Assembly: GCA_036023115.1 (NCBI GenBank)
Contig: JAYKKT010000074.1
Location: 10,786,501-10,850,500, forward strand
Length of the DNA: 64,000 nucleotides
Direction: 5' to 3'
Source: Brasenia schreberi
Taxonomy: Eukaryota > Streptophyta > Magnoliopsida > Nymphaeales > Cabombaceae
Shown here: positions 48,998-60,350 of the stretch, one piece after another
How the letters are laid out: each line of letters opens with the position of its first letter
How positions within the stretch are numbered: position 1 is the stretch's first letter
Notes under the pieces: generated by a model
The model's input: only the letters and a program-made list of their open reading frames with translations
What the model was told of the DNA's origin: nothing
The model's database searches: none
Translations under genes and position numbers: made by a program

Positions 48998-51900
48998 ATG
49001 GCGGTGGAATTGGACGAGAAGGAACTCCTGGCGTGTTGCGGGAGTTCGAGATTTGCGAGTGAGATGGCACAGTTTTCTCCCTTCTCTTCCTATGACCATG
49101 CGCTAGAGATTGCAAGGGATATCTGGTTGAACACGGTACGTCAAATCCGCATTTATTTCGTCACTGATGATCTTTATCACTGTCGTCACCAATGATCAGT
49201 ACTACCATCATCTTTTTCCTTCATTTGGTTGAGGAACGGGAGTTGGGAATTGTGTGAATTTGCAGCGCCTCGTGGGAAACAGGGACTCTTCTAATATTGG
49301 TGTTCTGAAGTAGCGTTTCAACTGTCATATAGGATGAGACTTTTAAAGAGTAGAAGGTGTGGGAATCATCATCTTTTTCCTTCATTTGGTTGAGGAACGG
49401 GAGTTGGGAATTGTATGAATTTGCAGCGCCTCGTGGGAAACAGGGACTCTTCTAATATTGGTGTTCTGAAGTAGCGTTTCAACTGTCATATAGGATGAGA
49501 CTTTTGAAGAATAGAAGGTGTGGGAATAAATACCTACTTGCTTGTTTCTCTTCCTCTGTGGGAAACCGGATAAGATAGGGCATCCAATTTCTCGGAGTAT
49601 AATGCAAAAGCTGGTAGTTCCTAATATTATCCTGGAAAGTGTTGACATTTCCGTGCTGGGGTTGTCGGACTTCACTACGAGGAGAAGTACTGGATTTTCT
49701 GGTAGCAAGATATTATTCAACTTCTACATTGTTTGTTGTCCATCTAAAATGATCTGTTGTGGAATGTAATAGGTGCCAGAAATGTAACTAGCTCCACTTA
49801 CAGATTGGAGTGGACAGTAAGATCGCAGAAGTATAAAAAAGTGAATTGAAGGTCCTAGAAGATCACATAAAGAGAAAGAGTTGAAAAAGGCAAAATCCTT
49901 CAAAATGGTTATTTATGTGATTTCTAGTTCTAGTCATGGGTTATATGCTATATTCTCAAGGATCAATGGTCCTTCTGATTGGTTGGTTGAAGAAACTATA
50001 GACTATAAGAAGAAGTAGGGAGCTTCTCCTTCTTGGTCTCATACACAAATTCAGTATGAGGCCTTGTAAATACTAAGTACAGGTTAATTATCCTTTTCTT
50101 GTTCTTCATATGCAAACGCAGTTGAAGCCTTGTAAAATACTGGTTAATTATCCTTTCTTCTATAATCATCACATGAGCTTCTTCATTCCACTCCCATTCA
50201 CTGATAAGGTCGTTTTTATCTATAGGTTGACACAAATGGATGGTTGGAGGCCTTCTCTGCTCATCCACAAATTGGAGACAAGCCTACAAGCCAGTTAAGT
50301 GTTGCCTTTACATTTTGAATCCAGTTTCATGTTATTGTTATGGTTTATATCATTTGATATGTATGACAACGACAACAACAACAGCTAAGCCCTTTCCTAT
50401 ACTAGATGGGGTTGGCAGTTGGTTACATGTACTGTTTCCATAGAGCTCGATCCTATGCCATACTAACAATTAATTCAATAAAATATAGTTCATTCTTTAT
50501 TGTTTTTTCTTCTTTTTCTTCTTTTAACATTTTCACCATATAGTTTCTCACACCTTTTTATCGGAGCTCCTGTTAGTCACCTTTCCACATGTCCAAACCA
50601 TTTTAAATTATTTTTTGTGATTTTATCGTCAAGTACCACTTCCAATTTGTTCCTAATAACCTCATTACATGTATGATCTTTTCTTGTGTGACCATAATCC
50701 ATCTCAATATTTCCGCTCTATCACAAACATCTTTTGTGCATGCTGATGATTTACTGCCTAGTGTGATGTGTAAGTGCTCAACACCTCCCTATTTTAACTA
50801 ATATTCATTAATTCTATACGGAACACCTCCATTAATTTTATCACTCTGAAAAATTGATCTTAGATATTTAAACTTTCTTATGAGAGATGCACGTGTTGCA
50901 TTCTTAATTTTCATGTCATCTGCAGTAGCCAAATGATCAGTCCTGCCTTTTATATATTTTATCTTTGTTCTGGAAGCTTTTATTTTCTAATGGTTCTTTC
51001 CATGGTTCCAATTTCCTTAAGGCATGCACGTATGTCAATCTTAATTTGTATGTCATATGAAGTAACCAAATGATGAAACTTGCATTCCATATATTTTTGT
51101 GTTTGTTTTATTAAGTCGGAAGTCTTTATTTTCTAATGTTTCTTTGTATAATTCCAATTTATTGTTAAATTTTATATCATTTGATAGGTATTACTAGATA
51201 AAGTTGCATACTTTTTCTTCATGTGACTTCAATTTGTGAATCTAAATCTCCTAAATTTTGCACCTCAGACCATTGCTAGTTGTTATGTCTTTGGTGAGAG
51301 AGTGATCTTCATCAGGTTATGGTCTATGACCTCCTTTTGTTGAATTTCATGCTCTGAGTAGCCTCAATTGCTTTGCCTACCTTTTTTCTTCTTGAAAACA
51401 CCAATTTTGATGTTTCCTATAAGCAGATTGATCTTTAGTATTTAATAATGTCTTACTAGTTATAGGACAAAAAGAGTTAATTTTGCAGGTGGAGTAAAGG
51501 GGAACAATTGGCAGCAATGGCAACTGCCACGGACTCGAGTTTGCAGGTATAGATATTAGTGGATGACTAACATATGGCACTTATTAGGCCTCCTTAGTCA
51601 AGCTAAGAATAAGTTAATAAAGGCAGTGCTCCTGGTAGTTGCAAAATGACTCTTCACTTATTTTTCTGCTTTCCTCAGTTTGACTTCTTTCTTCTCAATT
51701 TTATCTTGAAGTGCACTATGGGTTTGGAGGCAAAATCAGTCTTCCCTACCTTTCTTTTCATATGTAGTTTTACACATATGCTGCTTTTTTTGCTTTATTT
51801 TGCCACTGTTTTCATGAGAAAAACATATCCTTGAGAAAATGATTTGAAGCTTATGGCAATCCCAAACCCACATCGTCCTGCCCCTACGTGAGGCATTTTT

Positions 51901-53684
51901 CCAAAGTTGAGAATCTGCCCGCTGCAATGCAGCATGGAGTGGAGTGGATCTGTAATGCGGGTCAGGCAGTCTGGGGCCGTCAGCTTTTTCTGAACCCTAA
52001 TACCTGCATGGTGGGTTCTAAATTGTTATTTCAAGTGGGGCAGATTCAGGTTTTACTTAAACCCACTCCATTGCCATCCCTAAAGCTAACTCTCAATCAT
52101 GAGCTTCTAAAATGTGGTTAGTAACCTGCTCCTAGTTGCTTTTGTGGGCAGGTCTCTACAGGACTTTGAAAAGGCTCGAACATCTTACCCGTGAGGAATG
52201 CTTTTTTAACTCTCTGACGAGTCAATGCTGATCTGGTTATGGTTGATTGACCTCGTCTCTTGGTCTTGTTTAGCATATAAAGAATGTGTGGATAACTCGA
52301 GCTGCACCTAGTTCTTTCATCAATACCATTATAGAGGAATCAAACCTCTGTGACACCTTATTTGTTGTGAATGCAGGAACTTCATGAATGGAACGTCCGG
52401 TATAAAAAGAAATTTGGATTTATTTTTATTATATGTGCATCTGGGAGGACCACAACGGAGATACTTGCCGAATTAAAGGTCACAATCTTCCACATGTTTT
52501 TAACAACTTAGAGATACTACTTTTGGGTTTTACTATTCTTGCAATGATGTGGCAGATGGTTGTTTTGGTGCATGCTGTAACTCATATTTGTTGTCCCAGA
52601 CTTTTTTACATTTGAGGATAAATTTTCGTCAGCGGATGTGTTTCTAGGAAAGAACTTTTTTTTCTGTATGATGACTGCAAAGGTCATTTATTCATCAAAT
52701 GCCTTGGGGTAGGCGCTTCCAGGTTTTCGTAATATATCCAACAGTGGCACTAAAAGCAAGCAAGTACAGGGTTCATGCACTTTTAGTTTTGACTCTCTCT
52801 CTCTCTCTCATATTTGGGAGCATCTACCTGCTTGCATGTTTATGGTATTCGGTATCAGTTAAATGATTTAATAATAGTGTTATTTACATTTTATTTTGTG
52901 GATTGTAGAGCCGATACTTGAACAGGCCCATTGTTGAACTCGAGATAGCAGCTCTGGAGCAACTTAAAATAACTGAACTGCGCCTTGCCAAGCTCTTCAA
53001 GTCAAAACCCGTGAACATTTCTTCGCATGTTGACATTGACATACATCCGGGCATTCCAAGACCATCAGGTACCCTCTCGAAATGAAAACTCCTTTCGTGA
53101 CCCTATTATAAGTTTCTCGTTTCCGAATGTTCACTAAAATAACTTTTGTAGATAATTTCTATATCTAGTTGTCAGTAGTACATAAAATATAGATTGTTAT
53201 GGATGAGAAATATTCTTGATACACTATACTTGTTATATTATCTTTGTCTACAGATGAACGATTGAGCAAAATTGGAGCACATTTAACTGCACCTACACCA
53301 CCGGTCCGAACCCGCCCACCTATCACAACACATGTTTTAGATGTTGCCCGTGGATCCCCTGCATCAGGCGTTGAGGTCATATTGGAGAAGTGGAATGACC
53401 TGGGACCAAGTCCATCATTCCATGCGCCGGATAGTGCTAAATGGGCACTTCAGGGGTCATCGATCACTGATACTGATGGTCGCAGCGGCCAGTTGTTACC
53501 TATAATCAACAATGTTTCACCTGGGATGTACCGGATCAGCTTTAATACAGACAAGTACTCCCCCGACGGATTTTTCCCCTATGTGTCAATTGTATTCAAC
53601 ATTAAGGAGAATCAGACATCAGAGCATTTCCATGTTCCACTGTTATTCTCGCCATTCTCCCTTACTACATATCGTGGGAGCTAA
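48998..53684 (+). CDS. TTL: TTL, bifunctional allantoin synthase (OHCU decarboxylase + HIU hydrolase)
   Basis: Six exons join in frame: 48998-49135, 50226-50293, 51489-51546, 52377-52478, 52909-53068, 53254-53684; 318 residues. Residues 1-170 are the OHCU decarboxylase domain (FSAHPQIGD with catalytic His-59; Glu-74 in SKGEQ; FGFIFIICASGRT; NRPIVELEIAALEQ). Residues 198-318 are the transthyretin-like HIU hydrolase (THVLDVARGSPA; DGRSG; FPYVSIVF; HFHVPLLFSPFS) ending in the signature YRGS. Together they convert 5-hydroxyisourate to S-allantoin in purine breakdown. Between the domains RLSKIGAHL (178-186) is an internal PTS2 peroxisomal signal, as in other plant TTLs, encoded at the start of exon 6. 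Introns are GT-AG throughout. Intron 1 holds a 161-bp tandem duplication and intron 2 a LINE fragment. All exons look intact, so it is probably functional. Confidence 0.95.
49206..49527 (+). repeat. 161-bp tandem duplication in TTL intron 1
   Basis: The copies at 49206-49366 and 49367-49527 differ by only a few bases (for example TTGTGTGAATT versus TTGTATGAATT), so the duplication is recent. Each copy holds GAATTTGCAG, which resembles a splice acceptor. Confidence 0.95.
50365..51170 (-). mobile_element. 5'-truncated RTE LINE insertion in TTL intron 2
   Basis: Minus-strand 3' end with a TTG-type tail (50,365-50,383) and blocks matching the LINE at 33,021-33,780 in order. Its flanks match in 20 of 21 bases: 50344-50364 and 51171-51191, both beginning TTTATATCATTTGATA. 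That is the target-site duplication of a target-primed insertion. Inside, one LINE block appears twice (50,885-51,020 and 51,025-51,170). Confidence 0.85.
53254..53277 (+). promoter_or_regulatory. Candidate alternative 3' splice segment of TTL exon 6
   Basis: The first 24 bases of exon 6 end in AG (53276-53277). Using that AG as acceptor would keep the frame and remove eight residues (DERLSKIG), destroying the PTS2 while leaving both catalytic domains whole. Confidence 0.5.
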
Positions 53685-53791
53685 AACAGCCTTCGGCGTA
53701 CTGATAATGCCATGTACTTTGCTAATAACGTTGTGGTTTTCTTTGCTTCCTTTCATGTATATTTGTCGACTTTGTAAGGAGGAATTGTATT

Positions 53792-53797
53792 AATAAA
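53792..53797 (+). terminator. TTL polyadenylation signal AATAAA
   Basis: A canonical AATAAA lies 108 bp after the TTL stop codon, in a T-rich 3' untranslated region. Confidence 0.6.
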
Positions 53798-54784
53798 GTG
53801 GCTTCAAAATGCAGGTTTGTCATCTGGCTATTTGCATTTGTTTTTATTGCTAGTCGACCACCGACTCTTAACAAGGAGCTAGAGGACTTATTAGATTTTA
53901 AGGGACCAATTGCTTTAAAATCCGTTCTTTTGTGTGTTTCTCCAAACACAAACCTGATCCAAAAACAAGGAGGAGCTAGAGGACTTCATGCAGCGATTTT
54001 AGGGAAAGCATGACTGTTCTAATTAATTTTCTTTCCAAGCAGAAGCCGGCCTTGTGGACAATAGGCAAAACACCCCTGCCCTGCAAATTCCAACTTATGA
54101 GCTGCTCGTGGTTCGTCTAAGTTCATCTGATTTCTAAGTTACCACACTCCATGTTTCTGGTCATCCTCGCTGAGACAACCTGAAGGTGAAGGAGAATAGA
54201 TGCAGTATGCCAATTTTATTTCAATTTTTCATGGTTCAAACCTGAAAAGTATATTAAATTGCACCAACAATTGATATTAATATCAACCATAAGTTTGTAA
54301 AAGTGAAATTTGGTATTTCCTCTCAAGTTCCTCTTTATACAAACAACCAAACACAAGCAGGAAAAGCAGAAAAATCCGACAGATAAGAATGACGCCACTG
54401 GGACTCATAAGACTCCTGAATACAACCAAATAACTGTAAAGCAGCTTATAGTGCCTTGCGGAAGATGCAATTCATTTATTTTTATAGCTTATAATAAGCC
54501 TTGAATCAAGCCAGTCGGATACTTGTGATATGTAATTGTCCTTATCACTTGAAGTAGCACGGCATGGATATTAGAAGAAAAAGGCTTTTAGTTACTAAAT
54601 TGTTCGCCGGAAAAGCTGGCAGAAGTGCTGTCTTGAATCCAGTCTTCCTTTTGGGCCAACTTCCTGTTCAAGAAATTCCTTCTTGAATGAGGGGTACTTG
54701 TATTTTAAGTCCACAAAGTATATGATGGCCTAGGAATTTTTCAGGTTTTGGGTGAGACGCATGCTTCATCTTACCCTAAAGTGG
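53798..54784. other. Intergenic 3' of TTL
   Basis: No gene. The phrase AGGAGCTAGAGGACTT occurs at about 53,874 and again at about 53,971. Confidence 0.35.
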
Positions 54785-54907
54785 GTCTGTCACTGGCTCG
54801 ACGGCAGAGCACTTTGGTGGTGTTGCTACTGGTGTCGAGTTTGATTCCTAGGAGGTGTATGCATGGATGTGTGTGTTAGGCTTTGGCCTCTTCCTGTAAA
54901 AAAAAAT
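54785..54907 (+). mobile_element. tRNA-like SINE, copy 7
   Basis: CTGGCTCGACGGCAGAGC (A-box region), GTCGAGTTTGATTCCTAGG (B-box region), GTGTTAGGCTTTGGCCTC, CTTCCTGT and a run of A at 54,898-54,907. It is the clearest plus-strand copy. Confidence 0.7.
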
Positions 54908-54949
54908 TCAAACATAGCATCTATACTTTGAAACGTTCTGTGAGACCAG

Positions 54950-55060
54950 CACTCTCAGGAAGGCTGAAGCCTGATGCATGCCCTGGGTATAGAACTCAAG
55001 ACCTTCAACTTGTGAAGTTGACCCCCTAACCGGGTCGTTTATTGCTCTTTGTGCTCAAAA
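54950..55060 (-). mobile_element. tRNA-like SINE, copy 8
   Basis: Minus strand: CGACCCGGTTAGGGG (A-box region), TTGAGTTCTATACCC (B-box region), ending CAGGCTTCAGCCTTCC. It lies head to tail with copy 7 on the other strand. Confidence 0.6.
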
Positions 55061-55509
55061 AGGTCTTCGGTATAAAAAGAGACGTGTAAACTGATTCAAG
55101 TTAAGAGCAACTGGTGACTTTTGAACAGTGGGCTGGTTACATTTTTTTTCTTTCATACAAATCCAAGTCAGCTTTTGAAGAGAGCTAGCAACGACGAGCT
55201 TCCGAGGTTGTGCGTGTGTGCCCATGCTTGTGTGTGTGTTGTGTGAAATGTGATCTATGATCATACCAAGGGAAAGTGGACATACCTGCTCATGGATTTG
55301 ATATCCGAATCCATACCTAACTATGAATTTATTCATATTCAGGTACATTTGATGGGTATATGATATCGAAATTTCATTTGAATGCCTTTTCTCTATAAGT
55401 TTTTAGCCTTTCATAATAATTTTGAATCCAATTAGTTGGATTTGGTGTGTGATCTGAACTTATTTATTTGCATCCATAAATCCTGAACTTACTTGTACCA
55501 ACATGCTGA

Positions 55510-55625
55510 TATGGTAGGCCTCTCTGACTCCCACGGTGCAGGCGGTGAGTTCGGTCCCTGGAGTGTGCATGCTTGTGTGTGTAAGGCTTCGACCTCCCTT
55601 TGTAACCAATAAGAAAGGAAAAGAA
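55510..55625 (+). mobile_element. tRNA-like SINE, copy 9
   Basis: GGTGAGTTCGGTCCCTGG (B-box region), GTGTAAGGCTTCGACCTCCC and TTTGTAACC before an A-rich tail. The A-box side is diverged. Confidence 0.55.
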
Positions 55626-55883
55626 AAACTTGTGGGTTTGTTTGTGATCCCTAATTTTAGGATCTTATTTTCCAGCTGAGCTCGAAATCAGGATTGCTTC
55701 CGTGAGTTTAAGTTCTTCATCATGTGTCAACGCTGTTAACCTCTGATTTCTCCAGAAGCTCAACTCAGTTTGACTCAATGTTGTAAAATATTGTACCAGA
55801 ACTTGTATCATACAGCATAATGACCCACACATTATGTATTATATATATGTGTGTGTGTATGTATATATAGAGAGAAAGTATTT

Positions 55884-56063
55884 GGATCCTTCTCACCACT
55901 GACACCAACCTACTCAAACCCATTCATTATTTTTGAGCCGCATGAATGTAATAAAAATATTTTTCGTATTTTTTTAAAGCTTCTCAAAGTTTTAAAATTA
56001 AACTTGTACCGCCTAAAAGAAATGGGTGGGCATGAGTGAGTATGTTGGAGATGAGTAAGATCC
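55884..56063. repeat. Foldback inverted repeat, 180 bp
   Basis: The left arm from GGATCCTTCTCACC and the right arm ending GAGATGAGTAAGATCC are imperfect inverted copies of about 45 bp around an AT-rich loop. This suggests a foldback MITE. Confidence 0.5.
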
Positions 56064-56180
56064 ATATAGTAGTAAATATTGAAATCATATTTATTCTTAA
56101 ATCTACTCAAATATCCCCATTATTTGATTAGTATGATTAATAGTTACCATTGTATTTTTGTAAAGCATTTAATGTATCAT

Positions 56181-56760
<580 letters not shown>

Positions 56761-57460
56761 ATTTCAATTTTAGATCTAAAGAGTCAAGACTATTAACTTA
56801 AAACAATCAAAATTGCGACTAAATGAATAAAGGGTAGATGGATCTCTGGTTCAGGAGTAGGATTCATATGCTTGCAACCAGTGCCACACCTTCATAATGG
56901 TGAATAGCGAAGACTAAATGTTGCGCACTCCTATTCCGGTTCTGGTTCTGTGTGGCAAATATTCATTTAAGAGAGAAAGAAGATAAGGTTTACTGGCAAT
57001 ATCTAAAAACAAGGGATCTTGCTTGCTGGAATGTACTTATCTATTATCTTGGTTTGAACAAACTATCCTATTGACCTCCTACATGGATCCTTTGACTATT
57101 TCAACCCAACTTGGTTAGTGACCAACTAACAAGCAAATGCACCCGCTTTTGTGTGTGTGTGTGTGTGCATGGACATGTTCATGTATGTAAACTCGAAGAT
57201 CAAACTAATCTTGACTCAAAAATTTTGAAATAATAAGGTGTGGTCTTTATCACCATGACTTATATGAGTGTATATATATAGTGGATCTAGAAAATAGTGT
57301 TAGGGAGGGCAAAGTATGTATTTCATGGCGTTAGGGGGTTGAAGCCTAGTTGAAATGTATTTCAACTATGTGTTGAAGTGTAAAATGTAGGTTTTACTGT
57401 CAAATTTTAATTTTTCAGGAGACGGTGGCTCCTCACCCTTCTATTTCTATGTAGCCATTT

Positions 57461-57546
<86 letters not shown>

Positions 57547-58234
57547 GGGGGGGAGGGAGATTCATGTTCAAGATATGGGGTCATCAATTTTATATAAAAA
57601 AATTAAATTGCCATAAATTGCTTTTATAATGGTTCTCATGGGTTAAATGCATTGAACCTTTAACCAAGGAAATCATACGTAGGGTGGTGATTTCCTTTTA
57701 TGGGTCACGCTCGTGTCGTGTATTCATCTCAAAAGTTGATAATCCTTAACACTATCTATCTTCGCATGTTACTTTGGATCCACTCTAGCACGGACATTTA
57801 GGGTCGTGTGCAGGTCTTTTTCTTTTTTATATATCGTTTCTCGTATTTCTATGTGCTCGTACTGTAGAAAGCAGGGTTAATTGTAGATGATTTTCTTTTT
57901 AAGTAAATTAAGATACTTCGTTAATGCAATAATTAGTTTTTATATGTAATAATTAGCATTTTGTTTCTTAGCCAGTGCAACAAAGTTTAATCAACAGTGG
58001 AAAAATGACAGATGGAAAACCTGGAGAAAAAAAATCCTGAAAAAATCTCATTTAGAAATGTATAATAAAAATAGAAAAAGATACAAATAATATGCATAAA
58101 TTATAGACAGGTTTCCTAGAGAAAAACCAATAAATTAATATACGATATGCTCCACCTTTTGGAGTTCAAGCAACATTCTTCCGAACCAGCCTATTCAAGT
58201 TCGACTCGGTTCAATTCTTGCCACAGAGGTATAG
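56761..58234. other. Intergenic with a third CAGTGGCGGA-type fragment and a microsatellite
   Basis: A decayed CAGTGGCGGA-type element lies at about 57,278-57,462 (AGTGGATCTAG at its left). A TG run then a GA run occupy 57,463-57,545. No gene seen. Confidence 0.4.
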
Positions 58235-58512
58235 TTAGCTTGGAATTGTAACTGGATCGGACCGAGGCTGGTTCCAGTTACAGTTTTGAAACCATTGGTT
58301 CTGAGGCAATTCTGGTTTGAGTATGGAACCGGTACTTTATTAAAAAATTTGAAAAATATTAAGAAATACCGGAACCGGCCGTGGTTCCGGTTTTATAAGA
58401 GGTGAAACTGGAACCAAACTGAATACTCTCCGGATCGGGTTACAAATTCAGCCTATTCTTAATCCAGTTCGAGTCCGGTTGGAACCACCATGCAAGTTAG
58501 GAACTGGTCATG
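58235..58512. mobile_element. ATTAGACATG-type MITE, copy
   Basis: Shares GGTTTTATAAGAGGTGAAAC and the flanking GGTTCCGG phrases with the copies at 58,880 and 59,450. The termini are eroded. Confidence 0.6.
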
Positions 58513-58879
58513 ACACATTTTCGAGCTCCCAAGAGAAAAATATTCCCTCAACACTATCTAATTCTTTTTGTAAGATCATGTAATATGATTATAAAGAACG
58601 ATCTCAAGCTCGAATAAAGGAGGAGGGTTGTTTTATAATCAACAAGCAACATAAAACTTTACCAAGTCTCAAACATTGTGATATATCGGGATGCATTGTT
58701 TCGAACATAAATGCGAAATTTGAAAGTTAAGCATGTTTGAGCGAAAATATTAGTAGGATGGGCTATTTTCTAGAAAGTCCTTGTGTTGCGCCCTCTAGTT
58801 AATCCGACTCGGTGTCATGAAAGGTTCTCTAATATTGAGGCAGCAGTTTTGGAGTCAACCAAACCCAACTCACAGAATC
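58513..58879. other. Spacer between two MITE copies
   Basis: AT-rich; no gene. The phrase CACATTTT(C/T)(G/T)AGCTC, CAAGAG follows both the copy at 58,235 and the copy at 58,880, so MITE and flank were probably duplicated together. Confidence 0.4.
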
Positions 58880-59154
58880 TTGGTCTGGGTCGGTGTTCTG
58901 GACCCACTGGTTCTGAGGTTATTCCGGTTTGAGTATGGAACCGGTATTTTTTTAAAACATTTTGAAAAATACTACGAAGATTTTTAAAAAAATACAGGAA
59001 TCAGCAGTTTGGAACAAACAATTCTGGTTTTATAAGAGGTGAAACCGGAACCGAAATGGGTGCTCTCCCGTTCTGGTTCCGAATTCAGCCGATTCTTGAC
59101 CCAATTCAGTTTCGGTTGAAACCGCCAGGCCGGTCAGGAACCGGCCATGTCTAG
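58880..59154. mobile_element. ATTAGACATG-type MITE, copy with intact right end
   Basis: Ends GGAACCGGCCATGTCTA at 59154. The interior has GGTTTTATAAGAGGTGAAAC in the same orientation as the copy at 58,235. Confidence 0.65.
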
Positions 59155-59449
59155 TGACACATTTTTTAGCTCTCAAGAGTCAAATACTCCCTCAAAACCA
59201 TCTAATTCTTGTTGTAAGATAATGCAACCGTTTAGACACCCATATTGGATCTTGGTCTGCCCAAAGCAGCCCAACAAAATGGTCAAGTCCAGGGTGAACC
59301 TAACTTGACCGCGCATTTTATGTATTACATAGCCTCCATCAACTTATGAGAGTGCATTTAACATGATAATATTACCGGCACAAATTATAACATCGTTTCA
59401 TATTGCAGGTTATGATATTGATCTGAATATTTGCATCGGTACGAACCAG

Positions 59450-59739
59450 ATTAGACATGGCCGGTTCCTAATTGGACAGGCGGTTTCAATCATAACTGAC
59501 CTAGGCCATGAACCAGCTGAACCATGAATCGGAACCAGAGACCACTCAGTTTGGTTCCAATTTCACCTCTTATAAAACCGGACCGTTGATTCCGATACTT
59601 TTCCAAAAAAAAATCTTATATTTTATCTTTTAATAAAAATACCAGTTTTGGATGGTCCTAGACTCAAACCGAAACCAGTCTCGGATTGATTCAGTTACGA
59701 TTCCAGGTGTCAGGCTAACCGAAACCGAACATGTCTAAT
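59450..59739. mobile_element. ATTAGACATG-type MITE, best-preserved copy (290 bp)
   Basis: Perfect 10-bp terminal inverted repeats ATTAGACATG and CATGTCTAAT. Orientation is opposite to the two neighbouring copies (it carries GTTTCACCTCTTATAAAACC-like sequence reversed). No coding capacity. Confidence 0.75.
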
Positions 59740-59894
59740 CCATATATTAATATTGTTTTTAGCCATTTGGTGATGTATATCTTATCATATCTATGCTGCA
59801 CACGATACCTGTTATTGGGTTGTTGTATAGTATCATATGATTTTTTTAATTACTCATTTTTGGCTTTTAAATATTTGACTTAAATTTCTTCGAG

Positions 59895-60010
59895 AGTTTT
59901 TTTTTGTTTTGGATACAATGGGGAGGCCAAAGCCAGATGCAGACCCTGGTATCGATCCCACGACCTCCTTGGATGAGAGTGGTACTCTTAGTACAATTGA
60001 TTTCATGAGT
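59895..60010 (-). mobile_element. tRNA-like SINE, copy 10
   Basis: Minus strand ends CTGGCTTTGGCCTCCCCATT, GTATCC and an A-rich tail (T run at 59,899-59,907). The B-box region GTGGGATCGATACC is present; the A-box end is diverged. Confidence 0.6.
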
Positions 60011-60239
60011 TTAGTGAGCTAGCGCGAGGCCATAGAAGGAAATGCCAGAACCGTAATAAGATTATTAGAGAAAAGTCAGCTACGCACAAGCAAAAATGTA
60101 AATGTGAGTGACATAATTAATATAATTTGTAGATTTAGAGGGTTGGCTCTAACTCGACTTTAAGATAAAGTAAATGACAAACACTTGGAGACGGCACAAA
60201 TAACATAAAGAAACATCTTTTTAATGTAACATGAATACC

Positions 60240-60350
60240 TTTTTTTTTTGGGTACAATGGGAGTTCGAATCTGGGTATGCACCCTTCGAGAGTCGAACTT
60301 ATGGCATGCAACATGAAGTCGAGTGCCCTATCAGGTAAGTTAATGCCATA
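60240..60350 (-). mobile_element. tRNA-like SINE, copy 11
   Basis: Minus strand: GGCATTAACTTACCTGATAG (A-box region), AAGTTCGACTCTCGAAGG (B-box region) and a CCCATTGTACCC end with an A-run tail (T run at 60,240-60,249). Confidence 0.55.
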
